Assembly: GCA_001661515.1 (NCBI GenBank) | Contig: LUVW01000016.1 | Coordinates: 14,146 to 78,145 of the forward strand | Direction: 5' to 3' | Length of the DNA stretch: 64,000 bases | Source of the DNA: Capniomyces stellatus | Taxonomy: Eukaryota > Kickxellomycota > Harpellomycetes > Harpellales > Legeriomycetaceae | Shown here: piece by piece, positions 1-11,200 of the stretch | How the letters are laid out: each line of letters starts with the position of its first letter | Position numbering within the stretch: the stretch's first letter is position 1 | The notes under the pieces: generated by a model | Databases searched by the model: none | Told to the model about the DNA's origin: nothing | Seen by the model: only the letters and a program-made list of their open reading frames with translations | Made by a program: the position numbers and the translations under genes

Positions 1-208
1 GTACTAGATCGACTCGGAAATTATATTTTGCACTTTAATTTTAGTTAACTACACAATATTTTACTCTAAAGCTACTTTTTCTATCTATAAACATAAATCT
101 TAAATCTATAGCCTATATTTCAATGATAGAAGCCAAATCATTCTTGAATAATTGTATTAATATATATGGTTATACTGTGTGTTGTTTAGGGCCTGGTTTC
201 CTTAGGTT
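1..208 (+). repeat. Left terminal inverted repeat (208 bp)
   Basis: It is identical over 208/208 bases, by eye, to the reverse complement of 3065-3272, and starts GTACTAGATCGACTCGG. The match stops after CCTTAGGTT: the next base differs (T against A) and similarity is lost within a few bases. The repeat is AT-rich and non-coding. Confidence 0.93.
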
Positions 209-483
209 TTGTATTAACACATTAATTTGTCAACAAAAGTGTGTTTCCTGGTACGAGAGTATTTGAGTGTATGTTTAGTCCATTTTGGCATCAACGATCC
301 TGTAGCTACTTTGCTCAAATGTTTTCTTAGACCGCTCAAGCTTAGGGATTATTATTGCTACAAACCCATTATTCTACATTCGGAGATCATTCAATTAGTC
401 ATTTGGTAAACGCTTTTAATGTTTTGCTTTTTTTGCATTAAGTTAAATTGTTTGCTTGACGTACAACGTTTTTCAACAAACGC

Positions 484-1199
484 TTAGACTGCCAATAAAA
501 CGATACTATTGGGAAAAGTTGAAAAAAATATAATTCTTACTTTGGACAATAGTAAATCGGGATTGTTGGTGAGCTCGATGTTGTATTCCAGTAGTGTTCC
601 TTCAACGCCGGCCTTGATTTTATACGTAACGCCCGATTTCATAGAAATCATACACATTACAGTATCCGCTTTTACGCTAATTGCACCTCTTTTTCTCTTA
701 CCCGACACTTCGCTTGATAACAAAGCAAGCTCAAATTCTATTTTTTCTATTTTGTCTGTACCATTTATACCGCTACTTATTGCTGAATGTTTATCAGAGG
801 CAAATATTATACATAAGCTACAAAACACACACAAATATATAATAATTAGTGTTTAGACAGTTGTGTACTTTTTTCAGTGAATATATATATCGCTTTTACC
901 CATTTGGCGATTGTAAAATCGTCTGTGTCTCGTTGACTTCAGCCTCCTTGTTAGCATTTATTCCATTCTCTTCAGAATTCTTAGTAAAATCTAAAATTGA
1001 GTTCAATTTATTCATAAATTGAAATTGAGATGAAAAATTATTACACCAATGTACTGGGGCTGTAGAATTAAAGCGTATATCTGAATCCTTTCTTACTGTA
1101 TTCGTATGTGGAAAAATATCTTTTGAGATAATTATATGGATTTTTGGCAAACAGATCCAATGTTGCTTTGTGGCTTTCGAGTTCGTACGCTATCTCCAT
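484..1199 (-). CDS. Abitram (FAM206)-like protein, three or four exons
   Basis: Exons on the minus strand are 1199-1097, 1059-900 and 817-484. Introns are GTAAGA..ACAG (37 nt) and GTAAAA..GTAG (82 nt), both keeping phase, for a product of about 198 aa. The N-terminus has the family-like NYLKRYFSTYEYTPVHWC, then QTILQSPNGLCIIFASDKH, then the core VSGKRKRGA and GVEGTLLEYN, which I recognise as the Abitram family with a biotinyl/lipoyl (GCS-H-like) fold. In animals Abitram is an actin-binding nuclear regulator; a fungal role is unknown to me. The 3' end is ambiguous: an in-frame GTAAGA..ATAG stretch of 35 nt at about 488-522 may be another tiny intron, which would replace the last 11-12 residues. 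The gene lies wholly between the terminal inverted repeats. The family call rests on memory of motifs, without a search. Confidence 0.65.
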
Positions 1200-2270
1200 T
1201 TTTGATATTATTTTTTTTAAACTTGACTTTAAATCGAACTTCTTATTACTTTAAAGAAAAGAGGATGTTGGATTGCAATCAAAGAAAAAAAGAAAAGGTG
1301 TTCTAGTTATTGAATGTCGGATTCAGAAAAATACACCATAAGCCAAAAATATTTACTAGATTTTTTTTTAATTTTTGATCTGGATTTATACCAAACCAAC
1401 CAAAACTGTGCTGTGTATCAATAGTAGGGCTAATTGGCTTTTTTTTTAACTGAAATGCTGCACTTTTTTAATTATTCCACTTTAAACTCGAGCTGGATTG
1501 AAAATAGACATCTAGTAGAACTTATTTTAACAAAAAAATAGCGGTGCTTGGTCAATACTACCTGAAGAAAGATTGAAGTTACTTTCAAGATCCGTGAACC
1601 AGCTGTCAACACAACAGCTCAGAACCAGCGAATACAAATACAAATTCATTAAACGTTGATTTTTTTCAAACCAACGGAACATATATGGGTCAAATAATGA
1701 TTAATGCTGGTATTGACAAATTAGTTTTTTAGCTTGGTTTGTTGAATTTAGATTTTATTTTGTAATCTTTTTGCAATATTTTTTAAAACCAGAGTTTTTC
1801 TTTCCTGAATGAACAGCCTTGCCTCCAGGAATTTTCGCAGTGAAAGAAGAACGACAGCTTCATTGGAATTGACTCGTCTGTTTCCATAACACATTGGTCT
1901 TGTAGTGTCCAACGCAGTAATGAAACCGCACCAAACAAAATGAACCAACCCAGCCACCTTACAACAAACATAGTCCCAATTCAATCAGAAGCTCAAATCT
2001 TCTGCTCTGAACTAGCTTGGATCTTGAACCCAGAACCGATGTGGTTTCTGGGTCCTCGGACGGACTCCTCTCAGCAACCATATCGGTTCCTGAGTCAGCT
2101 GTCTCTAGCACTCTCTAGCTGACCCGCTTGCACTTGCTCTTGTCAAACACACTCAATGGACACGCCATCAACTGTTCACCTAGCCTAAAATAAGATTAAT
2201 ATGTTTTGAAGCTACCTAGCTTCAGGGCTAGTTTATCTCCACGCTGCTTCATATCAATGTATTTGATGAT

Positions 2271-2733
2271 TTACCTGTCACTGATGTCATTTTTGGTATC
2301 CCCTGTATTTTTCTCAACTAGTTTAGACTTGAACCTATCAACCAGATCCTTGATTCTCTTTATTGGTCTGGTTTTCTCAAGATCCCTGAACCAGCCTGAA
2401 AATACGCCAACATGTCCATCTACTGCACTCTTTCTGCGATTTTCCATAAATAAGCTCAATACGAGGTTCTTTGTTGGGTACTTGCCATACAGCTTCACAA
2501 TGAAATGGTGGAGGTACTCACTGCATCTAAAGTGGGCACCCGTGTTGCTCTACAGGCCGATGCCAATATGATTGCTGATAAATTGTATCTTCAACAGCCT
2601 GGACAAGCATTCAGTAACATACACATTTTCATGGGTTCTGTTTTCAGAAATGCAGTTGTAATACGTTCTCTCGATAACACCTCCCTTTTTACAACTGGCA
2701 CAGAAACACAGGTATGAATAAGTTGACAAAATC
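2271..2733 (-). pseudogene. Broken DDE-transposase-like fragment
   Basis: Read on the minus strand from about 2733, one frame gives a Cys cluster (CFCASCKKGG), then ISENRTHENVYVTECLSRLL, an in-frame TAG at about 2561, and then SNTGAHFRCSEYL and KSAVDGHVGVFSGWFRD before the stop at 2271. The SxTGxHFR and GKSxxDxH-type motifs resemble the catalytic half of DDE/RNase-H-fold transposases that I associate with early-diverging fungi. The first motif reads SNTG where an acidic residue would be expected, which would remove a catalytic Asp. No N-terminal half is recognisable upstream. It is best read as a relic of the enzyme that mobilised this element family. The family assignment is uncertain. Confidence 0.4.
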
Positions 2734-3064
2734 TATGCCTGTGTCTACAACGGGCGCCATAGTTAAAGTTTAGTTTGAAATTCAGTACAGAACTCCAATA
2801 GTATCTAGGCCAGAATAATGATAGATCGTAAATAAACCAAAGGCAGATTCTATCTCAGGCTCAAAGGAAAAAAGGCACTGTAAAATGCCAAAATCTTGTC
2901 CAGAGAAAAAAAAGCAGTACTGGGCAGATATTGGCAATATGTTTGGCCGATATAACGAGGTTATTAGATTTGGATTAAAAGTTTGAATTCTTGGAACTAA
3001 ATAAGACACAATTATTTTGGCTTATTTAAAAATAGCGGCAAATGAGGACCAGTTAAGGTGACAT

Positions 3065-3272
3065 AACCTAAGGAAACCAGGCCCTAAACAACACACAGTA
3101 TAACCATATATATTAATACAATTATTCAAGAATGATTTGGCTTCTATCATTGAAATATAGGCTATAGATTTAAGATTTATGTTTATAGATAGAAAAAGTA
3201 GCTTTAGAGTAAAATATTGTGTAGTTAACTAAAATTAAAGTGCAAAATATAATTTCCGAGTCGATCTAGTAC
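3065..3272 (-). repeat. Right terminal inverted repeat (208 bp)
   Basis: Perfect reverse complement of bases 1-208, ending CCGAGTCGATCTAGTAC at 3272. The next bases, GTATATAC, cannot be compared with the left flank because the window starts there. Confidence 0.93.
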
Positions 3273-3584
3273 GTATATACTATCGAGCAAGGCAATACAA
3301 TATGCCAACAACGAGTTAAAGTCGCGTCACCAAAATAGGCACGGCTTTAAAAGCAGTTCGCCGCCCCCCCCCCCCCATCCAGATAGTATGCACCATTTGC
3401 GATAAGGCAGAGTGTCATTAATGTGCAATTCAGAAGCATATTGTAGGCTGATAATAATAATGGTGATATTAGGCTGGACCGAAATATAAATTAAAGTTTC
3501 TAAGATTAATAAAGCAATAAAGAGCAAAAGCTAAAAGACCGCAAGGTGCCTGGGTGTGGTTAGAAGCCACTGAGCCAAAGACCC
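3273..3584. other. Spacer between the TIR element and chitin synthase
   Basis: There is no coding signal. It holds a run of 13 C at 3364-3376, and the rest is AT-rich. It would contain the 3' UTR of the minus-strand chitin synthase gene. Confidence 0.6.
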
Positions 3585-6500
3585 TTACTTCCTAGCCAGC
3601 TTGCGAGCGCCAGCAGGTCTGTTCTGGGGCGGGGTTGGTTCGTTCTGGTACCCGCTGCTGTTTTCATAGTAGTCGTCTTGCTGGTAGCTGTTGTCGTGCT
3701 GCTGCTGGTTGTTCCTGGGGTAGTGGTTGCTGGGCTGCACGTTAGGGTTTGCGCCGCTGTTGTTCTGGTAGCGGACATCCGAGTTTGAGCTGATGTTCTG
3801 CATCTCGTACTCCTCCTGGTTGTTGTAGTAGCTGCCGTTATCCTGGGCGTTGAATCGGTCAAACCTGGAGTTTGACCTGCTGTTGTGCATGTCGTAGCTA
3901 GAAACCGACTCTGCGTACGAGGGCCGGTCGTTTGCTGCAAAGTGCTGCGGTTTGTGCGAGGGGAGCAGGGCAACGCTGTCGCTTTCGTCAATGTAGGTTC
4001 CGCTGTTGAGGTCACCGATGCTTCCCTGCTGGCTCTCGTTGCGCTTCATGCGGCGCAGACTGCGCATGCGGCGCCTCTCATAGTCCTCCCACCTCCTCAG
4101 GGGAACCATCTTGGGGTCAAACTCACCTCCCCCCGACCCGTGCGAGTCGCCTTTGGTTTCCCCCTGCACCTTGCGAGTTTCTCCCCAGGAGAAGTCGTCA
4201 AAGTGCCAATACGCATACACCGGCAGCACAAAGTTCCAGATGGGCAGCGAAAGCATGTACACAAACATCCACACAATGTAGATCCACTTCTTTGTGGTGA
4301 ACATGATCAGCACAGCAGGCAAAAACAGCACCGTCACCAGCATCACCAACGGTATGTAGTCCGAAAACTGGTTGTACGTTGCCCGGAACACAGATACTAT
4401 CAAAACGAACGTCATCACAATGGCTGCTGGGAGCGACACCGTGCCAATCAGGTCCAGGAAAATCGAAAACTGCATAGAAAGACAAAATGTTCCGCACAGG
4501 TTCCGGACCAGAAGAAGCTCCATCAGGTTGTGCACCGTGCTGTTGATCCATCTTCTGCGCTGGGACAGCAGAATGCTGAATTTGTCTGGAACCACAGTCT
4601 TGCATATCGCCTGCGGCATAAACATCATCTTCCTGTTGGGGAAGTTCCGCAGCATGAGCGTGGTCAGGTACCTGTCCTCGCCCAGCAGCATCAGGTTCTT
4701 TTCGTGCAGCGTGTTCACGTCGTTCTGCGAGTAGTCCTGCAGAATCTCTGGCTTCACCAGCACCGGCACCCAGTCAGTGCCCTTGCGCGCCTTCAGCCGG
4801 TACATGCAGAAACACCCTGGAAGACACGTCACACCACCAAACACCGACTCAAACCCCTTGCCGAGATGGTGCGAAATGTAGTACTCGTACACCTGGATCG
4901 CCGTAACCCACGACTGCCGCTTGTTTGCTATCTTGGTCTCCCCGCAGATACCCATGATCTGGTGGTCGTTGTTCAGGCAGTTCACCAGCAGCCGCAGCGA
5001 GTCTGGGTACACCTTGGTGTCCGCATCAACCATCAGAACAATCTCAAACAGGTCGGGCGTTGCTCCGGTCAAATGGTGGATCTTCCGGAACAGGTCGTAG
5101 TCCAGCGGCGTCAGCCGGTCATTGTAAATCACCCTCGAGAAGAACCCCATCAGGATAACCTGCGAGTCCCGCTTTCCCCGGTTTCCCGGCTTTTTGTCAT
5201 CCTTCTCCCCATCCCCGCCGCACTTGACAACAACCACTGTGGGCACTCTGTACCCCCCGCTGTTGTAGTAGCCGCAGTAGACCTTTGCCGCGTTGAGCTG
5301 CTTTGAGCCCGACGCCACCGCAATGTACAGGCTGGGGTCCGGGTTGGTAAATATCTCCTCCTGCTCAATCAGGCCCACGCATATGTCAGGCGTCGTCATC
5401 GTGTTCCCAGACCCCTTGATGATCCCGTCCGCCACTATGAACAGCAGCTTGCGCGAGCTGCTGTACTCTGTCTGCACCAGTGAGTCGCATGTCCCCCGAA
5501 TAGAGTCCTCGCCCTCGCTGTAGCACGTAACCAGAAGCACCGTGTACAGCTCGTCAAGGTCTGCCTCCCCCATGTGCTTGCTTGCCCCCCTCGTCACTGC
5601 CTTTTTTCCCGACCAGGGCGCCGATGCGTTGTACGAAATTGGCCTGATCTTCTCCTTCGACGGCCTCTTCACCAGGTTCCACGAAATCAGGTAGCTGAAA
5701 ATAAGCGCCATGAAAAACCGCGTAAACACAATCAGCATAATCGTCACCAGCGCCACGTAGTTGTATAGCTGCACCCCAAAGCACCCAACCGTCTGCTTCG
5801 AAAGCGTTCCCGCCCGGTACTTGGCCAGAATACACTTCTGTGCCTTTTTCAGCTTCTCTGACTTTGTGAACAGCACAGTGCCGTCCATTCCTGGCTTAGA
5901 TGCCAGGTGCAGCAGGATCTCGTCCAGAATGTCGTTTGGCTTTTCCGCATCTATTGCGTGCAGGTACGGCTTGATGTTCACAACTGCTCCGTTTATCGAA
6001 AACGACCCCGTCTGCACGTCCTCCCAGTCAAATCCTATCGACCTCTTGTCCAACGGCACCAGGTTGTACTTTTCAATTGCCCCAGGCAGGCTGTCCAGCG
6101 GACACCCGTTGTTCCCGTTTTTGGGCGAGCAGGTGTCGTAGCCAATTGCCCTGAACTCCTGGATCTCTGGGTCCAAGCACTCTGCCGGAAGGTCTCGCTT
6201 GAAGTAGTTGGTGATGTCATCACCCGCGCTTGGCGAAAAGCTGCCTGGCCATTGTGCGTTGGTGGTCGAGTAGCCCTTTCCCAGGATCCCAACTGTCCCT
6301 GTCTCGGTGCCCACCATAATCGCGTTGCCCTGTATGTTTGACACTGTGCCTGGACAAAATACAGTGGGAAGGAAAATCGTCAGAAACACCAGCACACCGC
6401 ATATGCACAATATCACAAACACAAGCGATATCTTTTCTCTCCAAGCCTGCTGCATCTCAAACGTCCCCAGACCCCCCACTTTCCTGAGAAGCACTCCCGG

Positions 6501-6662
6501 CACCAAAAAGGTAACTATTCTGGAGAATATGTACCACGGCCCCGAGTGAATGTCGCTTTTCCCTGCCATGTGGTCCGTTTGCGGCATTCTCTCCGGTCTG
6601 TACAATGTCCTGTTGCGGCGAATTGCCGCATTCTGTGTGTATTCAGCCTGGTCCTGATACAT
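3585..6662 (-). CDS. CHS3: Chitin synthase, division II (class IV-like)
   Basis: A single uninterrupted exon of 1025 aa. The enzyme polymerises UDP-GlcNAc into chitin at the plasma membrane. Hydrophobic segments lie near residues 43-60 and 77-102, an extracytoplasmic Cys-containing region follows to about 290, and another membrane segment lies near 300-325. The GT2 catalytic core carries VDADTKV and GEDRYLTTL (about 662) and ends with the diagnostic QRRRW at 701-705. A cluster of membrane helices (about 720-830) follows, with a Asn/Gln/Ser/Tyr-rich cytoplasmic tail of about 180 aa. The lack of a myosin motor and the N-terminal membrane pair before the catalytic core fit class IV (Chs3) better than classes V-VII. 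The sense strand is G-rich at the 5' end and C-rich at the 3' end. A 473-codon open frame opposite the gene is a shadow. Confidence 0.95.
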   Translation of the reverse strand: MYQDQAEYTQNAAIRRNRTLYRPERMPQTDHMAGKSDIHSGPWYIFSRIVTFLVPGVLLRKVGGLGTFEMQQAWREKISLVFVILCICGVLVFLTIFLPTVFCPGTVSNIQGNAIMVGTETGTVGILGKGYSTTNAQWPGSFSPSAGDDITNYFKRDLPAECLDPEIQEFRAIGYDTCSPKNGNNGCPLDSLPGAIEKYNLVPLDKRSIGFDWEDVQTGSFSINGAVVNIKPYLHAIDAEKPNDILDEILLHLASKPGMDGTVLFTKSEKLKKAQKCILAKYRAGTLSKQTVGCFGVQLYNYVALVTIMLIVFTRFFMALIFSYLISWNLVKRPSKEKIRPISYNASAPWSGKKAVTRGASKHMGEADLDELYTVLLVTCYSEGEDSIRGTCDSLVQTEYSSSRKLLFIVADGIIKGSGNTMTTPDICVGLIEQEEIFTNPDPSLYIAVASGSKQLNAAKVYCGYYNSGGYRVPTVVVVKCGGDGEKDDKKPGNRGKRDSQVILMGFFSRVIYNDRLTPLDYDLFRKIHHLTGATPDLFEIVLMVDADTKVYPDSLRLLVNCLNNDHQIMGICGETKIANKRQSWVTAIQVYEYYISHHLGKGFESVFGGVTCLPGCFCMYRLKARKGTDWVPVLVKPEILQDYSQNDVNTLHEKNLMLLGEDRYLTTLMLRNFPNRKMMFMPQAICKTVVPDKFSILLSQRRRWINSTVHNLMELLLVRNLCGTFCLSMQFSIFLDLIGTVSLPAAIVMTFVLIVSVFRATYNQFSDYIPLVMLVTVLFLPAVLIMFTTKKWIYIVWMFVYMLSLPIWNFVLPVYAYWHFDDFSWGETRKVQGETKGDSHGSGGGEFDPKMVPLRRWEDYERRRMRSLRRMKRNESQQGSIGDLNSGTYIDESDSVALLPSHKPQHFAANDRPSYAESVSSYDMHNSRSNSRFDRFNAQDNGSYYNNQEEYEMQNISSNSDVRYQNNSGANPNVQPSNHYPRNNQQQHDNSYQQDDYYENSSGYQNEPTPPQNRPAGARKLARK

Positions 6663-8281
6663 TTCGGCGTATTTGTTTGTACTCTGTTTGCACTTTGTTA
6701 TGTACTCTAGTGCTGCCTTTTTTACCCTTTATTCCTCTATCGCTTCTACTGCCTTTGATGGTATTCTTTCCACCGCTACTACTCCTGGCAATAATATTTT
6801 TATACTGTTATGTTGCGGCTGCTGTGCTGCTTGGAACGGTTCCTGTATATGTGTTTGAAAACCAGCGTTTGCTTCTTACTGGCTAAATCTTCTGAAATTG
6901 TTGTCCTTGCTCTCGCTATTTTCTCTATTCTTTCTCTCACTGCTTTTTCACCACTTTCTCTCACTACTTTATTCCTTCTTCTTCTCCTTGACCTTTTTGC
7001 TCTGTTTTACTGTGGTGTATTTAACTGATTCCTGTGTTTATAGCAACCAATCCGCACACGCTTTTGTACTCTCCGCGCCGAACCGACTTTCCACTGTGGT
7101 TCTCAAACAGTTGCTATTGCCTCTGCTCTGGCCGTATATATCCTTTTGGTTTATGTCTGCGTGCGTACTTGGCACACCTAAAGCCTCTGTTGGCACGGCT
7201 GGTAGATATCTGCTAGTTTGGAAACTGGACGTGTTGTGAATATATAAATACTGTTATAAATAGGTGCATGTATACATATACGTATATGTATATGTTNCTA
7301 GACCCTGTAAATCTAGCACCGATTCCACTTCCATTTCCACTTCCACAATCAGTTTGATTGTTCTCGCTTTATTTTGGAAGTGCACAGACATTCAGATGTA
7401 TATATCACTCAATCCATAATTGGTTGATGGTGTTGACTTGGCATTTATCTCCAAGCAGCACAATGGTATTTATCTGCTTTATCTGCTTTATCTGCTTTAT
7501 CTGCTTTATCTGCTTTATCTGCTTTATTTACTTTATCTACTTTATTCTTTCTATTCACTCTATTTACTTTATCTGCTATATTTGCTTTATTTACTTTATC
7601 TGATTTATTTACTTTACCCATCTTCACTTGCCCAGTTTGACATTGTTGTTTTAATACCACTATCAAAATGTCATTGCTCCATCTCTTTCTAAACAACAAC
7701 ATATCAAACACGCGACACAACTGTTTATTTTCCCCATCCTAAACCAACCATGGATGTTTATATTTGAACAGCGTTACAACATGGATTGTATTACCCCCAT
7801 CAATTTCACTATCCCATATACCTCCATTCATACAATTAATTGGTTTATTTTTAATGGTCTCTTTGCCACTCTAACAGCCACAATCAACAACAATGTAGGC
7901 AAGTATATGCACCATTTATCCAAAGTTTTAATTTTTACAACTTTTTAATTTCGTGATTCTAAAGATATCGATTTTAATGTTTGAACGTGTACACATATTC
8001 AGCCAATTATATTTGACCTTTTGACTCTTGAGTACTTTATCGAGTAAAACACTGGACAAATTCTATTCCAATTCAAATTATTTCAGTTTTGAATTCAAAA
8101 TCCAAGCTGTAAATAACTGTTAAAAGCAGAAAAGTGTGCAAGTTATTATTTCAGTATGCTTTAGTTTGAATTTTAGATTTTTTTTTTATTCGAGTAAACA
8201 GATTTAATAGAGATAATAGCAAATGAAATAAATTCGATCCTAAAGCTTGCTTATTATTGTTGACTTATTAGTTTTTAGAGA
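6663..8281. other. Intergenic region between divergent genes
   Basis: Divergent promoters are expected for the chitin synthase (minus) and the Tti1-like gene (plus). Bases 6663-7240 are strongly pyrimidine-rich on the plus strand, that is a purine-rich leader for chitin synthase. A palindromic TATACATATACGTATATGTATA stretch lies at 7271-7292, a single N is at 7297, and a 9-bp tandem repeat at 7468-7617. I see no gene. Confidence 0.6.
7468..7617 (+). repeat. TTTATCTGC 9-bp tandem repeat
   Basis: There are about six to seven near-perfect copies of a 9-base unit TTTATCTGC (7468-7528), decaying into related TTTACTTTATCT-type units to about 7617. Both strands remain open because the unit is a multiple of three, so the open frames here (runs of FIC or DKA) are repeat artefacts. 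Confidence 0.85.
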
Positions 8282-11200
8282 ATGAGTACGATTAGGCAGT
8301 TAGAGGAGTTGGAAAAAGGGATAAAGTCGATTATAAAAAGGGAAGGCAGGCTTCCATTGACATGTTTAACACAAGCAACGATTTTGATAGCGCAGCAGTT
8401 TAGTCTTAATGCAGAACAGACAGAGTCCGAGATGACTAAGGCGATAGAAATATGGATGCTGTGTTTAAATACGAGACCAGTGATTCCTGAAGGAATAAAA
8501 CAGGCGCTTGAAAAAATGAATAATAAGGACAAGATTAGGTCGGAGCAGTATATTGTGCACTATGCGGTGGCGGAAAGGATAGTTAAAAAGCTGACAGAGT
8601 ACTTTAGCAAAAGGGTAAACAATGTTGCTGGTAAAAGTGGAGTGGGAGTTGAATTCAAGAACAGATACAACATACGCAAGATAGCGATTGAATGTTTTGG
8701 AGAATTTATTGGGAAAGTTGGGTATGTGTTTGGAGAGGCAGCGGGGGCCAGAAAAAGGGCAGTAGATTTGAGTAGAGAGGAGGGGAAAGGGGGGGAGTCG
8801 GGGCTAGGGGAGATTATGACGACAAAAGAGTATTTTAACAGCAAAAAACAAGAGAATTTTTTAGCATATTGTATATGTGGGCTGCTGGATAACGCAACAG
8901 TGTATGATGACGAAGAAGTAAGCTTTGTGGCGCTAAAAGTGCTGAAAGAAACCTTAATGAATGATGAAAATGGAAAAGTGGAAATGGAGGTTGGAATGGA
9001 AATTGGAACGAGTTTAGGTGAGGGAATAGGAAAAGGAACGGGAAAAAGAAATGGGATTTTGACAGAGTTGGAGCAAACCAGAAAGTTTTTCCCAGGAATA
9101 GCGTCGGCGATGATTAAAATGGGACTTGGAAAAGTAGAGATAGTAGCTAAGACTAAAAAAGTCAACAATGGCGAGTCGCTTGATAATGCAGAATATGATT
9201 TGGCAAGGGGGAAGTACTATAAGCCGCATATAAGAGCGCTGGCAGTTAGGATTCTATCGATGGTGATTGAATTGACATTGCACAATAAGCAGTTTGAGGA
9301 GGAGTACAAAGTGTTTATGGAAAAGGGTATTGGCGAAATCAGCACAAGTACAAGCGAGAATGGGACTGGCAGAGATAGGGAGGTGGGCGGAATTAAGGAG
9401 CTGAGTGTTGGGCAGAGATGGGCAGAGCAATCGCGCAAGATAATAAAAGCAGAGGCGGAGCAAAAGAGTGAGAGTTTGGGTGAGAGTTTGGGTTTGGGGG
9501 ATGGCGGGGAAGAAAACGGGGTGTTTGGTGGAAAAGTGGATACAAAAAGGTATACATCGTTGGTTGAGTGGGCGGTCAATTCGAGCAGCAAGTTATGTTT
9601 AGGGCTTAAGTCGTTGGCCAAGGAACGGAATAATGGCAACGAAAGTGTGGGCATAGAGATAGTACGGCTGTTTGGGGTTATAACGAGCAAATGCTTCATA
9701 GTGCTATATGGGATTGTTCCAATAGGGGTCCAGGTGCTGCTACTGGCAGCGAATGACGAAATGGAGGACAGAAGGAGGCTGTCAAGAGCGTTTATAGCAC
9801 AGCTGGTACATGTGATTGGTGTAAATCAGCAACAGAACGAAAATAAAGCCTCTGCGGTTATGAAACAGAGTGTTTTGGAGTGGTATGAGCAGCTGTGGGA
9901 TCTGTTCCCCAGCTATTCCCGCAGTCTTAATCACAAGTCGTTTGACGAAGGAATGAGGCTGATGGGCGGCTTTACCAGGCTGTTTTGTGGTGAATTTGGT
10001 AGGGTGGAGGACTCGGTAAAGGAGCGCGCAAAGAGTATTTTGAGGGGTTATTGGGCCAGCGTAATTATCGCAGAGCTAGCGAATGGGCGACAGGAGATGG
10101 GCGGCTTTTCAAAAGTCAGTAAGAAGGAAGATAAAGGTGGGAATGGGATCCAGGGACTGCTTGCTATAAAGGGCAGGGAGGGCTTGAGTAGCAACAGAAT
10201 GATTGAGGTGGATGGAGGGGAGGAAAGGCAGAAACAGGGGCTGGATAAAAGCGACGAAAGAATTGTTTGGTTTCTGGGCGGACTGATGGGATTGGGCGGT
10301 GTGGATTACATGATTGGGAAAATGCACCACCGGATGAGTAACGGGATTTACAAGAGTCAGGGGACAAGAATGCTGCAGTTGATAAATTTGGCCTTGAGGG
10401 CGGAGATCCAAATGCCTAGACAATCAATAGATTCTACGGGATTCGGCAAAAGTGCGATGAAATTAGTGGATGGGAAAGGGATGAATGGGAGAAACGGGGA
10501 TGGAAATGAGTTTTTGGCTAAATCAATGGTTGTGAAATGCTTGGATAGATCGACAGTAATGGGGTTTCTGGAGGATATGATTGGTAGAGTCAATGAATAC
10601 GTGTATTTGGATGGCAGAGCAGCAAATGGGATGTCTCAGATAGAGTTGACACGATTTTCGCAAATGGATTTGACAAAGTTGACTCGACCAGATAGGGAAA
10701 ATGTAATGGATTTGGCAATGGATTTGGGAATGGGAATGGATTTAGGAAAGGAGGAGGAGGAGATGGAGGTGGTGCTGGAAACATTTTCGCAGCTGAGTCG
10801 AGTTGTTGGAAAGTCGATTGTTTACAGTTTGCAGGAGATCCTGTTTCCGCTATTGACGCTTTCGTATAAAAAGTCAGGAAGAACAACAGATAGGGTGTCA
10901 AAGATGGCGATGAGGGGGCTTGAAAGCATTTGCTACTCGCTTGAGCTGGAAAATGTAAACGAGCTGCTGTCGTCAAATGCAGACTATATCCTGATGGGGT
11001 GCAGTCGGCAGTTGCGCAGGCTGGACTTTGGAAACAAGGTGGTTCAGATGCTAATAAGCACAGTTGAGATTATGGACGCAGAAAGCGCGGTTACATTTTC
11101 GTACGATATTGTTGACGAGGTGATGGATTCGGTTGAGAGCTTGGCCAAGCAGGGGGAGTATATAGGGGGGTATAGCGACGGAGGTGTTGGTGGAAATGTG

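Larger units (their letters stand above)
1..3272. mobile_element. TIR-bounded element carrying a cellular-type gene
   Basis: The first 208 bases and bases 3065-3272 are perfect reverse complements, which defines a unit of about 3.27 kb. Inside are an intron-containing Abitram-like gene (484-1199, minus) and a broken transposase-like reading frame (2271-2733, minus); the remainder has no recognisable coding content. Because the window begins exactly at the outer end of the left repeat, the true outer ends and any target-site duplication cannot be seen, and the repeats could be longer. Perfect identity of the two ends suggests recent movement or homogenisation. The unit lacks an intact transposase, so it would be non-autonomous (Pack-type) if it is a transposon. 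An alternative is two copies of one repeat inserted in opposite orientation around an ordinary gene. Confidence 0.65.

Noticed and set aside
3885..5306. 473-codon plus-strand open frame opposite chitin synthase
   Set aside because: It is a shadow of the chitin synthase reading frame, His/Gln/Val-rich with no domain, and follows from that gene's codon bias.
7358..7720. Open frames of FIC/LLY/DKA repeats
   Set aside because: Produced by a 9-bp tandem repeat that contains no stop in several frames.
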